DNA of 46,219 nucleotides from Lachnospiraceae bacterium (GCA_009911195.1 QXWV01000104.1:1-46219); one strand, 5' to 3'; positions 24,733-33,914 are shown, counted from the first letter of the stretch. Program-made: numbers and translations. Notes: generated by a model from the letters alone, not told the origin.

Positions 24733-26235
24733 TTATGCTCCAGGTACATATTTAGGCAGCAAAATATAAAAGCTGCTCCCCTTTCCTTCCTTGCTGTCCA
24801 CCTTTAAGATTCCTAAATGCCCTTTTACAATCGCCCTTACATAATACAGCCCCATGCCCCAGTTATGGTTTCTGTTTTTGTTCGTATAAAAGGGGTCAAA
24901 AATTTTTTTCATCGATGACTTGGGAATCCCCGCTCCATTATCTTTGATTTCGATTACAGTATAAAGCCTTTCCTTGTAGCTTAACAGGGAAACCTTCCCT
25001 TCTTTCCCCCGCTCCGCCGCTTCCACCGCTTCCTGGGCATTGATAAGCAGATTGTAAATGGCTTCACACAGATGACCTTTATCCGCCAAAATAGATATAT
25101 CCTCTTCCAATACCACTTCCACAGCGACTTCCGGATATTTCCCCCGGAATCTGCCTATTGCATTTTCCACAATCTCCTCCATATGGCATGGCGCCATATA
25201 AATGGAACTGGATTTTACCGAACGGTACAGTTCTTCCATACGTTCCAGCAGTGCCCCATTAATGTTTTCCAGTGCCCTTATATATTCCTGTGCCGTTTGT
25301 ACATCCTCCTTTTTTTCCATGTCCAATCCATTTAGTCGTTTAAAAACTACCCGATTTGCCAAAAGCTGGTTCTTGGTACTATGGACGAATACAAGGGTTC
25401 CCACCCTGGCTGTATTATATTTCCTCTCCAATACTACCTCTTCCATATCGCTGGCATAAATTTCCTGGGTATAACGCAGCAGGCTGAAAAAACCCAATGT
25501 ACCGCAAACCACATTTACTGCCATCAGCAGATAATATGCCTTAATATCCCACATATGCTGCAAATATCCAACTCCTCTATTCCATTTATAAGAAGCGCTG
25601 TAAAACCTATATACCTGTCCAGGGTCCTGCCCACAGTAAAGCAGATACAGCCCTGATATGGCAATGAGGCAAATAACAATCAGGCTGAACTGCCGGCGGA
25701 AAAATACCATGTTCATCGCAAAATACTCACGCACTAACAAAAACAGGGCGGCCGCTATGTAAAACAGTACCCATCCATAAGAAAAATCTACCAGAAAATC
25801 CTGTAGCCTGGCGCTATGCGCTGTCAATGCCTTATAAATATTGGGATAATATACAACTAAAGAAACTACAGGCAAAACAGCAGAAAGCCGCTTTATCAAA
25901 GAATCCCTCCTGATAATGGAAATCATGGAATAGCGCATGGCTATCTGCAAAAGGAAAAAAGGGAAAAGATATCTGCCCAGAGCTATCATATAGCCTATCA
26001 GATTGAGCGGAATAACCAGATATTGAATTGATGTTTTCAGCTTCATGGAAACAAACAGAAATTCTAACATTTCCCTGGAATAGCCGCCCTTTTTAGCTAC
26101 AAAGATAAGAATGCCGCAAAATTCCAGCATCAGGCTGATACACATGCCTGACAAAAAAAATGACTCCATATTCCTTTTTCTATATAATACAAAACCGGAA
26201 GCAATCATAAAGACTCCCACCAGCAAAACAAGCAT
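24733..26235 (-). CDS. Multi-span membrane histidine kinase
   Basis: A 500-residue sensor kinase. Six or seven hydrophobic segments within residues 1-255 form a membrane sensor of the 7TM type. The dimerisation helix has the likely phospho-acceptor His285 in LVFVHSTKNQLLANRVVF. This H-x-x-K-N form differs from the usual H-E-x-x-x-P box and resembles the HisKA_7TM/LytS-like type. ATPase domain: N box YNLLINAQEAVE (about 395-405), G1 DNGAGIP (432-438), F box DPFYTNKN, G2 NWGMGLYYV (458-466). The ATG at 26235 has AGGAGG five bases upstream; the frame is open to 26292. It precedes the LuxR-type regulator by 44 bases and follows the ABC binding-protein gene by 87 bases across a hairpin. Confidence 0.92.
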   Translation of the reverse strand: MLVLLVGVFMIASGFVLYRKRNMESFFLSGMCISLMLEFCGILIFVAKKGGYSREMLEFLFVSMKLKTSIQYLVIPLNLIGYMIALGRYLFPFFLLQIAMRYSMISIIRRDSLIKRLSAVLPVVSLVVYYPNIYKALTAHSARLQDFLVDFSYGWVLFYIAAALFLLVREYFAMNMVFFRRQFSLIVICLIAISGLYLLYCGQDPGQVYRFYSASYKWNRGVGYLQHMWDIKAYYLLMAVNVVCGTLGFFSLLRYTQEIYASDMEEVVLERKYNTARVGTLVFVHSTKNQLLANRVVFKRLNGLDMEKKEDVQTAQEYIRALENINGALLERMEELYRSVKSSSIYMAPCHMEEIVENAIGRFRGKYPEVAVEVVLEEDISILADKGHLCEAIYNLLINAQEAVEAAERGKEGKVSLLSYKERLYTVIEIKDNGAGIPKSSMKKIFDPFYTNKNRNHNWGMGLYYVRAIVKGHLGILKVDSKEGKGSSFYILLPKYVPGA

Positions 26236-26276
26236 CTTTTCCTCCTGTTCTTTACAAAAAAGGGTGAAATCTAACT

Positions 26277-26309
26277 GAGAGTAGTATACCACAATGGCAT
26301 ACTACTCTC
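26277..26309 (-). terminator. Perfect 11-bp hairpin between binding protein and kinase genes
   Basis: GAGAGTAGTAT (26277-26287) and ATACTACTCTC (26299-26309) around an 11-base loop, 14 bases after the binding-protein stop. No T run follows, so it may protect the upstream mRNA, reduce read-through into the kinase gene, or be an operator. Confidence 0.5.
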
Positions 26310-26322
26310 AATCCATAATATC

Positions 26323-27438
26323 TTATTTTCCTGCTTCTATCATAACATCCAGCATAACGTAGTCGGAAACTGCCGGAACAGGGTCCGCTTCTACAGCTCC
26401 TGCCGCCACAAAGCCCTGTTTTTGGATTTCATAGTACTGTTCCACTTCACCGTTTGCTGCGCCTTCGGATACCTCTTTGCCTGTCAGCCAGTCGGCATCT
26501 CCCCTTTGCTCATATACGCTGTCATAATCCTGAGCCACCTGAGCCGCCACATACTGAGCCACTTCATCATAGTGGTCATCCGCAGCATAGTCCATTGCTT
26601 TGAAAAGACCTTTTGTGAACCTTACAAGGATATCTCTGTTTGCCTCTGCATAAGAAGGCATTACAATCCAGCTAGCAAGGGATACTGTTGTATCCGCAAA
26701 TGTCATATTGTCAGATAATTTTGTTGCATCGCTCATTTCCTCAAGAATCTTTAAGCTGTTAGGAGACCATGTTGCACATGCATCCACGCCGCCGGAAAGC
26801 ATTGCTGTCACAATTGCAGCAGCATCCATATCTACAGCCTCAATATCATCCATTGTCATGCCAACGGAATTTAAAGAGTTCAAAAGGATGTCTTCACTGG
26901 AGCTTCCTGACGAATAGGCTACTTTTTTGCCTGCCAAATCTTCAATTTTTGTAATGCCTGCGCCACCGATTAAAGCATCACCGTTAGAAATATGGGAAAG
27001 GGCAAAAATAGATGCCTGCCCATTGATACAAAGCTTATGTGCGCCCTGACCGATATAGCCAATGTCGATGCTTCCGGATTCCATCGCTGCAATAATTGTA
27101 GGGCCATCCGCGAACTCAACCATTTCAACGGTTATACCTACTTCTTCAAAATACCCTTTTTCTTTTGCCGTAAGCACTGACCAAAGGCTTCCGTAATTAG
27201 GCATATAGGCAATATTCAATGTAACCGGCTCATAGCTTTCTTCTGCTGCTTCTTCCGCAGGAGCTTCTTCTTCAGCCGAAGCCTCTTCCTCAACTGGTGC
27301 TGCCTCTTCAGCCGGAGCTTCTTCAGTAGCTGCCGTTTCCTCTGCCGGAGCCGACGTCGCCGGTTCAGGTGAACTGCCACAGCCGGTCAATGTGGCTACC
27401 AATGCCAAAGTTAACAGAATACTTATTACTTTCTTCAT
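26323..27438 (-). CDS. ABC transporter binding lipoprotein (NMT1/SsuA/TauA type)
   Basis: A 371-residue lipoprotein: signal and lipobox LTGC (MKKVISILLTLALVATLTGC), then about 45 residues of Ala-Glu-Pro repeats (units such as EEAPAEEAA), then the binding domain. Family features: LNIAYMPNYGSLWSVLTAKE, GYFEEVGITVEMVEFADGPT, AAMESGSIDIGYIGQGAHKL, and IEDLAGKKVAYSSGSSSEDI, as in the NMT1/THI5-like group that includes nitrate, taurine, sulfonate and pyrimidine-precursor binders. The ligand is not deducible. AAGGAGG lies before the ATG. It is the third gene of permease-ATPase-binding protein, followed by kinase and regulator. The repeat linker probably spaces the domain away from the membrane through the wall. 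Confidence 0.92.
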   Translation of the reverse strand: MKKVISILLTLALVATLTGCGSSPEPATSAPAEETAATEEAPAEEAAPVEEEASAEEEAPAEEAAEESYEPVTLNIAYMPNYGSLWSVLTAKEKGYFEEVGITVEMVEFADGPTIIAAMESGSIDIGYIGQGAHKLCINGQASIFALSHISNGDALIGGAGITKIEDLAGKKVAYSSGSSSEDILLNSLNSVGMTMDDIEAVDMDAAAIVTAMLSGGVDACATWSPNSLKILEEMSDATKLSDNMTFADTTVSLASWIVMPSYAEANRDILVRFTKGLFKAMDYAADDHYDEVAQYVAAQVAQDYDSVYEQRGDADWLTGKEVSEGAANGEVEQYYEIQKQGFVAAGAVEADPVPAVSDYVMLDVMIEAGK

Positions 27439-27511
27439 TTTTTATCCTCCTTATGATAAACTTTGTTTATAGATAAATATCCGCCAATTTACGGAATATT
27501 TACTAACTCTT

Positions 27512-28303
27512 TTATTTCCTTACCTCCAGATATTCCTGGTATACCTGACTCCAGATATGATTTTTTAATTCCAGGAATTCCGGCGCCATCTTTGTCTCCT
27601 GGGTACGGGGATACGGGATATTTACATCCACGATTTCCTTAATTCTGCCCGGCCTTGCACTCATAATGATAACCTTCTGCGCCAGAATAATCGCTTCATC
27701 CACATCATGGGTAATAAAGAAACATGTTTTCTGCTCTTTTTCCCATGTCTCTAACAGCTCCGACTGCAACTGCGTCCTCGTCTGCGCATCCAATGCCCCA
27801 AAAGGCTCATCCATCAAGAGTACGGACGGGTTTACCGCATATGCCCGGGCAATGGCCACCCTCTGTTTCATCCCGCCGGACAATTCCTTCGGATAATGGT
27901 CCAGGAAGTCTTCCAACTGCACCATTTTTATGTATTTCATAGCTATTTCTTCTGCTTCTTTCCCCTTAATGCCCTGAAGCCCCAGGCCGAACATGACATT
28001 CTTCTTCACCGTCATCCAGGGGAACAATGCATACTGCTGGAACACAACGCCCCTCTCCGTTCCCGTCCCTTTTACTTCCTTTCCGTCACAATATACCGAA
28101 CCGGAAGAAGGTTCAAGCAGTCCCGCGATGATATTGAGCAAAGTAGATTTCCCACAGCCGGAAGGACCTACCACGCAGATGAATTCATTTTCATAAATAT
28201 CAAGGCTTACCCCGTTTAGTGCTATCATCTCACCATTGCGGGAATTGTAAATCTTCTTTACGTTATCTATCTTTAATTTTATATTTCTCTTTTCTCCTGC
28301 CAT
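27512..28303 (-). CDS. ABC transporter ATPase (SsuB/TauB/NrtD type)
   Basis: A 263-residue ATPase with Walker A GPSGCGKST (about 45-53), Q-loop VFQQYALFPWMTV, signature LSGGMKQR, Walker B VLLMDEPFGALD and switch His in FFITHDVDEAIILA, the pattern of the nitrate/sulfonate/taurine group. Late residues MSARPGRIKEIVDVNIPYPR are also typical of it. The start overlaps the permease gene by 25 bases, showing translational coupling. It powers the permease at the inner membrane face. Nothing suggests a broken gene. Confidence 0.94.
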   Translation of the reverse strand: MAGEKRNIKLKIDNVKKIYNSRNGEMIALNGVSLDIYENEFICVVGPSGCGKSTLLNIIAGLLEPSSGSVYCDGKEVKGTGTERGVVFQQYALFPWMTVKKNVMFGLGLQGIKGKEAEEIAMKYIKMVQLEDFLDHYPKELSGGMKQRVAIARAYAVNPSVLLMDEPFGALDAQTRTQLQSELLETWEKEQKTCFFITHDVDEAIILAQKVIIMSARPGRIKEIVDVNIPYPRTQETKMAPEFLELKNHIWSQVYQEYLEVRK

Positions 28304-29058
28304 CCCGTCAGTTTCCTTTCTAATAATTTAATCACCTTTTCCACAGTAATACCGATAATGCCAATGATGATAATATACAGAAGCATCGGCTCAGATTCAA
28401 AGCTGTTATTCAATGACCGGATGCGCATCCCCAGTCCGGCGCTCGCGCCTGTGGATTCTGCCGCAATCAGCGTAGTCAGGGCAACCGAAGCCCCCAGCCT
28501 CACGGCCGTCATGATAAAGGGCAGTGTAGCAGGGGCGATAACCTTTAAAAAGATATCCTTATCCGTAGCCCCCAACACCCTGGCAGCTTTAATCAGCGTC
28601 TCATCAATATTAATAACCCCTTGGTAAATCGTGATAGTCATTATCAGGAAAGTTGCAATCGTAATAACGATAATCTGTGGTTTCCGCCCTACCCCGGCCG
28701 AAATAACCACTAAGGGCACATACGCCAACGGGGGGATATTCCTGACAAATTGAATCCAGGGTTCGATTATATTCCTCACCGGCCTATACCATGCCATCAA
28801 AATAGCGGTAGGCAGAGACAAAATAAAACCGAGGACAAAACCAGCACTCACAGAAATCAAACTGCTCTGGATGTCTTTCCAGAAAACCCCTCTCTTTATC
28901 ATCGTCTGTACAGACTTGAGCGTAACCAATATATTAGGAAAGCTTCTCGCCGTCTTTTCGTTCAAGGACAACAGATACCATAGAACCATAGCCACCAGGA
29001 AAGAAATAAGCAGCCACACCTTGCTTGGGATTTTTCCACCTTTGTTTTTATCTTTCAT
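28279..29058 (-). CDS. ABC transporter permease (SsuC/TauC type)
   Basis: A 259-residue permease of the binding-protein-dependent family, about six membrane spans. The EAA loop is AARVLGATDKDIFLKVIAPA followed by TLPFIMTAVRLG, and MAWYRPVRNIIEPWIQFVRN with PPLAYVPLVVISAGVGRKPQ is the conserved middle of SsuC/TauC-like proteins. The frame is open to 29268, but the ATG at 29058 (MKDKNKGGKIPSKVWLL) gives the family's usual length and has AAGGA about nine bases upstream; the extension crosses a terminator hairpin and is not real. First gene of the transporter operon, partly overlapping the ATPase gene. Confidence 0.92.
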   Translation of the reverse strand: MKDKNKGGKIPSKVWLLISFLVAMVLWYLLSLNEKTARSFPNILVTLKSVQTMIKRGVFWKDIQSSLISVSAGFVLGFILSLPTAILMAWYRPVRNIIEPWIQFVRNIPPLAYVPLVVISAGVGRKPQIIVITIATFLIMTITIYQGVINIDETLIKAARVLGATDKDIFLKVIAPATLPFIMTAVRLGASVALTTLIAAESTGASAGLGMRIRSLNNSFESEPMLLYIIIIGIIGITVEKVIKLLERKLTGWQEKREI

Positions 29059-29128
29059 CGCAGTTTTCCTTTCTTTTTCTACTTTATATGCAGATTCTAT
29101 TTTCATTATAGAGTAGAAGCAAAAGAAC

Positions 29129-29157
29129 AGGGAGTATGAAATTTTTTCATACTCCCT
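29129..29157 (-). terminator. Terminator after the sugar-phosphate operon
   Basis: 13-bp stem AGGGAGTATGAAA / TTTCATACTCCCT (29129-29141 and 29145-29157) with a 3-base loop; the minus strand continues GTTCTTTTGC. It separates the aldolase gene from the downstream ABC permease and ends the pfkA-to-fba operon. Confidence 0.8.
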
Positions 29158-29224
29158 TGCATTGGTTAAAGCCAGAACGCCTTTCATGGACAGGGCTTTT
29201 GCCCCCAATATCTTTTGACTGGTT

Positions 29225-30376
29225 TTATGCCTTTTTATATTTTTCAGCCATTTCTTCCAAGCCCGCACACTCCACTAAGGGGGCTTTCCCTACCGAACCG
29301 AACTGGATAATCAAAGTTCCTACCACTTCCTTTACGCCTGCCTCAATGCATCCCGTAATAGCTGCCACATCTTCATCCGGAATCACGCCTTTCATCAATG
29401 TCTCCATAATTGGCGTCAGGAATACCCTGGGGTCAACCTGTGATTTATTCTTTTCCAATAGTTCATAAATCTTCCCAATGGAGGGACTGCTTTGTTTCTC
29501 CGGATATCTGGCAAAGAATTCTTTCATATTCCGTGTAACCGCAAGGCGGATATCCGTATCCACATTAATCTTTCCAATACCGCAAGGAATCGCCTGCTTT
29601 AATTCTTCCACGGAAATTCCATATGCATTTTTCACTTCCCCTCCAAGTGCGTTGATTTCATCCACAATATACTTGGGAACCGTGGAAGAGCCATGGGATA
29701 CCAGCACCCCAAAGATATTTTCATGGTTCATGCATTCTTTAATAGCGATGGCGATTTCCTTCCTCAGCTTTACATCCTTACCCTTAGAAGGCCCATGCAT
29801 GGTGCCATAAGATATGGCCAGGCAGTCCACTCCTGTTTTCCGGAAGAATTCTACCGCATGCAAAGGGTTCGTATAGGTGGAAGATGAGGAAAACACATGG
29901 TCTTCCACTCCAGCTAATACCCCTAATTCCCCTTCTACCGTAACTCCCCGTTCATGGGCATATTTCACCACTTCCCTGGTCAGTTCAACATTATCGTCAA
30001 AAGGCAAAGAAGAACCGTCAATCATTACGGAAGTGTAGCCGCCTTCAATTGCCGCTTTCACAGAATCAAAATCTTTCCCATGGTCCAAATGGAGCACCAC
30101 CGGCACAGGGGAATTTTCCGCATATTTTTTTACTGCTGCTGCGATATTTTTCGCCCCTGCCTTTTTATCTTCCAAAGTCGCGTTTAAAAAATCCGCCCTT
30201 CCGCCCATAAACCCGTTAGCCAGGTCTGCGCCCTGCAAAATCGCCGCGGAACGGAACATTTCATGTACTTCAATCACCGCTTTTGCCTGCGCCACCGCAT
30301 TCACATTGAATGCTCCCTGGGCAAAATGGTATTTATCCGTTGCCTCTAGCAACGGCCTCAAAGGTATTAATGCCAT
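29225..30376 (-). CDS. fba: Class II fructose/tagatose-bisphosphate aldolase
   Basis: A 383-residue zinc aldolase: AFNVNAVAQAKAVIEVH near the start, zinc ligand region VVLHLDHGKDFDSVKAAIEG with GYTSVMIDGSSLPFDDNVEL, VEGELGVLAGVED, then a later VSHGSSTVP and GIGKINVDTDIRLA. These are the active-site strands of the class II family, which splits fructose- or tagatose-1,6-bisphosphate into two trioses. Fba of this subgroup is usually about 285-310 residues; this one has a C-terminal extension of about 70 (from VDPRVFLTPIMETLMKGVIP to the end), possibly for oligomer contacts. AAGGAGG precedes the ATG. It is the last gene of the operon and follows nagA by 13 bases. Fructose versus tagatose preference cannot be read. 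Confidence 0.9.
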   Translation of the reverse strand: MALIPLRPLLEATDKYHFAQGAFNVNAVAQAKAVIEVHEMFRSAAILQGADLANGFMGGRADFLNATLEDKKAGAKNIAAAVKKYAENSPVPVVLHLDHGKDFDSVKAAIEGGYTSVMIDGSSLPFDDNVELTREVVKYAHERGVTVEGELGVLAGVEDHVFSSSSTYTNPLHAVEFFRKTGVDCLAISYGTMHGPSKGKDVKLRKEIAIAIKECMNHENIFGVLVSHGSSTVPKYIVDEINALGGEVKNAYGISVEELKQAIPCGIGKINVDTDIRLAVTRNMKEFFARYPEKQSSPSIGKIYELLEKNKSQVDPRVFLTPIMETLMKGVIPDEDVAAITGCIEAGVKEVVGTLIIQFGSVGKAPLVECAGLEEMAEKYKKA

Positions 30377-30389
30377 GATTTTCCTCCTT

Positions 30390-31538
30390 CTATCTGCTAA
30401 TTTGTTTTCCCATTACAAATGTATCTGTTACCTGGTTTTCTTCATCCAATACTACAATATCTGCATCTTTCCCTTCCGCAATCGAACCCTTCTTATCGAA
30501 TACGCCGATTAGTTTTGCCGGGTTTTCCGTTAAAAGTTTAAGCACCTCTTCCAGCGGCCTGCCGGTAAAAGCCATAATATTTTTTAGCGCCTGCCCTGTT
30601 GTCAGCGTACTTCCGGCCCGTACCCCGTTGGATGCCAGCTTAGCATCCCCTTCCACAACTACCACATCATTCACTCCCAGCTTGTAATTACCGTCAGGGA
30701 GACCTGCTGCCATAATGGAATCCGTAATCGCTACTACCTTGTCCAACCCCTTCGTTTTAAGAAGCAGGCGCACTACCCCGGGATGTAAATGCCGCCCGTC
30801 GCAGATGGCTTCGCAGTAAATATCCGATTCCAGGGCCGCACCCATAATTGCCGGGAAATGCTGGTGCAGCAGCTTCATGGCATTAAAAATATGGGTACAG
30901 GATGCCGCCCCGTTTTCAATCGCTTTCATGGATGTATCATAGTCCGCACCGGAATGCCCAATAGCTACTACAATGCCCAAATCCTTAATTGCCGGTATGG
31001 CATCTACGATTCCATCTATTTCCGGGGAGACGGTTAAATACCGGATATCCCCTTCCGCCGCCTCCTGATATTCCTTCAAAAGCTCCACATCCGCATCCCT
31101 CAGCAGATGTTCCGGCATCGCCCCTTTAAACTCTTTTGCCAAAAAAGGCCCTTCCAGATGGATTCCCAACAGGTTTGCCCCGTTACCCTCCATTTCCTTA
31201 TGCTTTTTAAATTCGTCTATGCACCAAAGCGTCTGTTCCTTCGTATCCGTCAATACAGAGCATAGCCAGGAAGTGGTTCCCTGTGTCGCCATAAAATGCC
31301 CGATTTTCTCCAATTCCTCTGCGGTTGCAGCATTTACGTCCACGCCTACCGCCCCGTGGGAATGCACATCGATAAATCCAGGAACTACCTTTTTCCCTTC
31401 CGCATTATATACCTTTGCCCCATCTTCCGGCTGCTGCCCTTGGGGAAGAACACGGATTTGCCCATTCTCAATACCGATTACCTTTTCCTGAAAAATCCCA
31501 TCTATGTATACTTTTCCATTTATAATATATTGGTCCAT
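30390..31538 (-). CDS. nagA: N-acetylglucosamine-6-phosphate deacetylase
   Basis: A 382-residue amidohydrolase with all family landmarks: PGFIDVHSHGAVGVDVNAAT (metal HxH), GIHLEGPFL (Glu), AIGHSGADYDTSMKAIENGA, THIFNAMKLLHQHFPAIMGA (His) and VVAITDSIMAAGLPDG (catalytic Asp). It removes acetate from GlcNAc-6-phosphate, or from GalNAc-6-phosphate in the AgaA branch, giving the amino-sugar phosphate used by the deaminase encoded just upstream. The ATG at 31538 has GAGGG in the right place; the frame is open four codons further. Its gene neighbours are nagB (24 bases upstream) and the aldolase (13 bases downstream). Confidence 0.95.
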   Translation of the reverse strand: MDQYIINGKVYIDGIFQEKVIGIENGQIRVLPQGQQPEDGAKVYNAEGKKVVPGFIDVHSHGAVGVDVNAATAEELEKIGHFMATQGTTSWLCSVLTDTKEQTLWCIDEFKKHKEMEGNGANLLGIHLEGPFLAKEFKGAMPEHLLRDADVELLKEYQEAAEGDIRYLTVSPEIDGIVDAIPAIKDLGIVVAIGHSGADYDTSMKAIENGAASCTHIFNAMKLLHQHFPAIMGAALESDIYCEAICDGRHLHPGVVRLLLKTKGLDKVVAITDSIMAAGLPDGNYKLGVNDVVVVEGDAKLASNGVRAGSTLTTGQALKNIMAFTGRPLEEVLKLLTENPAKLIGVFDKKGSIAEGKDADIVVLDEENQVTDTFVMGKQISR

Positions 31539-31562
31539 TTTTTCCCTCATTTCTGTTATTTC

Positions 31563-32381
31563 CTATTCCGGCAGATTCGCCACAAATTCCGTAAACTTAA
31601 TATTAATATCCGGGTGGTTCTGCAATAAGCTTACCGGGAAATGTGCGGACGGCTCGCCATAAGCCGCATGGCGCACCACGCTCCTGTGCCAGTCGCGGAA
31701 ACATCCCAGACGGATTTTTCTCGCATGGGAAATTTCATAAATCCCTACGGTAATGCAATAATGAGGCATATCATCCAAAGCGCCGTTTAAGTCTCCGATG
31801 GAATTTACTGCCCTGGTTTCTTTGGAGATATCCAGCACCCTTGTTTTTAATGCAAGAAATTCTTCCCCTGACAGTTCATCCTGTGGCTCATTAAATGCCA
31901 CATGCCCATTAATACCGATTCCTCCAAAAGCAATATCCACACCACCCAGTTTCTCTATCAGCTCCGGGATATACCCTGTGTTTTCCGGGTCGGGGAATAC
32001 CCTCTGGCTTTCCGGCATCACTAATTCCGGCTTTATCTGTGTATACACTGTCCGCTCCATAAATCCCCGGAAACTTAAGCCATGCCCCTTATCAATCCAC
32101 TTTTTATCATCTGTCAAATATTCATCCATATTGATGAACCAGACATTTTTCAAGTCAATGTTTCTGCTGTTCACAATGTCCACAAAATACGGATACTGGC
32201 CTACCGGCCCAACCGGGCAGATAAATACCGTTTTCTCCCCAAGACTGTTTTTCCTTTCGATTTCCTCTGCCATTTCCTCTGCCATTGAGCGGAATACCGT
32301 AGCATTATCCTCCATCACAATCAATGGTATCTTCGGATTTTTTAACAGCTCCTCTTTCGTATAATAGTAATAATCATGCAT
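31563..32381 (-). CDS. nagB: Glucosamine-6-phosphate deaminase
   Basis: A 272-residue NagB/6-phosphogluconolactonase-fold enzyme. Landmarks: VWFINMDEYLTDD (catalytic-site Asp-Glu), LSFRGFMERTVYTQI, and IAFGGIGINGHVAFNEPQDE, the active-site loop with the proton-shuttle His; a late CITVGIYEI follows. It turns glucosamine-6-phosphate into fructose-6-phosphate and ammonia, or may handle a related amino sugar. At the position of E. coli Asp141 there is Asn (INGH), which other Gram-positive NagB proteins also seem to have. The ATG at 32381 has AAAGGAGG nine bases upstream; the open frame to 32438 is not used. It lies between larA and nagA in the operon. Confidence 0.92.
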   Translation of the reverse strand: MHDYYYYTKEELLKNPKIPLIVMEDNATVFRSMAEEMAEEIERKNSLGEKTVFICPVGPVGQYPYFVDIVNSRNIDLKNVWFINMDEYLTDDKKWIDKGHGLSFRGFMERTVYTQIKPELVMPESQRVFPDPENTGYIPELIEKLGGVDIAFGGIGINGHVAFNEPQDELSGEEFLALKTRVLDISKETRAVNSIGDLNGALDDMPHYCITVGIYEISHARKIRLGCFRDWHRSVVRHAAYGEPSAHFPVSLLQNHPDINIKFTEFVANLPE

Positions 32382-32463
32382 AACCCCATACCTCCTTTGC
32401 TCTTTTTGTATCCCGCAAATCCCGCCTGCCCTTTCCATGCAGCCGGGATTTGGAACTCTTTTT

Positions 32464-33914
32464 CTAACCGTTATAAACCTCGTCTTTCATCATCAGATGC
32501 ACCGCACTCTTCTTAAAAGTTAACGGCAGCGCCAGTATATTCGGGTTTTCCCCCACATATTTCCGCTTTGCATCTTCCAACGCTTCCTCTATAGTAGCCC
32601 TGGTCTTTAATCCCATCCCCCTCGCATAGCCGGGCTCCTGGGCGCCGCAGATATATATGGCCGAAGTATTCATTTCCGCAATATGTCCGCAGGAAATCAT
32701 GGAAAAACCATGGAATGGATGGAATGCGTTCGTAAAGCGGTATTTTCTGATATATTCCTATTGGTGGCAAAATATTCCCCCAGCCTGTTCATATCCGGCA
32801 GCGTATTCATCTGGTCTTTTTGGAACATATCATACATTTCCCTCAAATATGGCCATAGTTCGTCATGAAAATATCCATTGCAGATGGAAGAACAAATAAT
32901 CACGCACCGCTCGCTCATCACCCTCTTATGGCGTATTACCTGGGCGGAAAGAGCCTGCATCATCATAATCGGATTCGTTCCCATCCCTTCCCCATAGTGG
33001 AAAAACTGGGGCATTCCGAAAATCATTACATCATATTTTTTCTCAGCAAAAGGTACGTAAGTCCTTTTATCCGCCACTTTCCAGGAGGCAGGCTGCATTT
33101 CCTTGGCATAACCCGAAAAAATAGCAATCTGCCTGGAGGAAGTATCCAAAACCGCATCACAGCAGAAGAATTTCTTTCCCATGCATTTTTCCATGTGCTG
33201 GCCGATTTCATCGAATTTCGTCCTCATCAGGGAGTGCCCGCTTACCGGAACGAAATCCTTTTTATGCATTACCTTGGGCACATGATGGGAAGCGATAGAC
33301 CGCCAGTGGGTAATCCCTGTTGCGCAATGTTTATAGCCGCCGGAATATCCCCCATAAGGATTCCCCTGGGTATGCCCAATTAAAATCGCAACATCGCTGT
33401 CAAAAACATATTTGTTCATCAGCACCGGGTCGCCCCTGTCCGTAGTTCCCAAATCCACCAGATGCTCATAATCCTCGCTGTCATGGTTAATAATCTGTCC
33501 ACAGTTCCAGAATTCCTCAAACAGCTCCTTCCCGAGCACGCCCCGGATTTCCTGTTCCGTATTTTTCCTATGCAGCCCGTTGGAGCAAATCAGCAGAATG
33601 TCCTTTTTCTCCACCCCTGCCGCATACAATTCCTTTAAAATCAGCTTAATCGAAATCTTCCTGTGGGATGTCGGCTGCTCGCCGCCTTTTACCCTGTCAG
33701 GAAATACAATTGTCACCTTTGAACCCTTTTTCGCCAGCTTGGAAAGCGGCTCCATCCCCATAGGATTCCTCAATGACTCCAAAGTCCTTGCCTCCAGCTC
33801 CTCTTCCGGGATACAAGGCGGGTCGGCCACCGTCTCCCCCGGGATAAATACATCCGTACTATCCGGCAGTTCCGCTGCCATCGTTCCCTGTCCATACTCA
33901 AATTCCAGTCTCAT
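32464..33914 (-). pseudogene. larA: LarA-family racemase/epimerase with a frameshift
   Basis: Two frames together give one LarA-like protein (DUF2088, nickel-pincer racemases) of about 480 residues. The first part (33914 down to about 32757) includes VTIVFPDRVKGGEQPTSHRK, ICSNGLHRKNTEQEIRGVLG, and the cofactor-site segment LIGHTQGNPYGGYSGGYKHC with the lysine that carries the pincer cofactor in LarA. At 32757-32758 the frame slips by one: the original frame runs into HSIHSMVFP-stop, while the -1 frame continues EYIRKYRFTNAFHPFHGFSM and then ISCGHIAEMNTSAIYICGAQ to 32464. Adding back one G in AGGAATAT restores a single gene. It may be a real mutation or a one-base sequence error. AGGAGG precedes the ATG. 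Substrate is unknown: lactate, malate and sugar-acid epimerases all occur in this family. Confidence 0.85.

Noticed and set aside
29059-29268. N-terminal 70-residue extension of the ABC permease
   Set aside because: It would be translated through the terminator hairpin at 29129-29157 and makes the protein longer than its family.
31563-32381. Loss of a catalytic Asp in NagB (INGH in place of NDGH)
   Set aside because: Asn at this place appears, from memory, to be common in Gram-positive NagB proteins, so it is no sign of inactivity.
32513-32770. Separate small gene overlapping larA
   Set aside because: This frame is a shadow; the -1 frame next to it carries the true LarA C-terminus.
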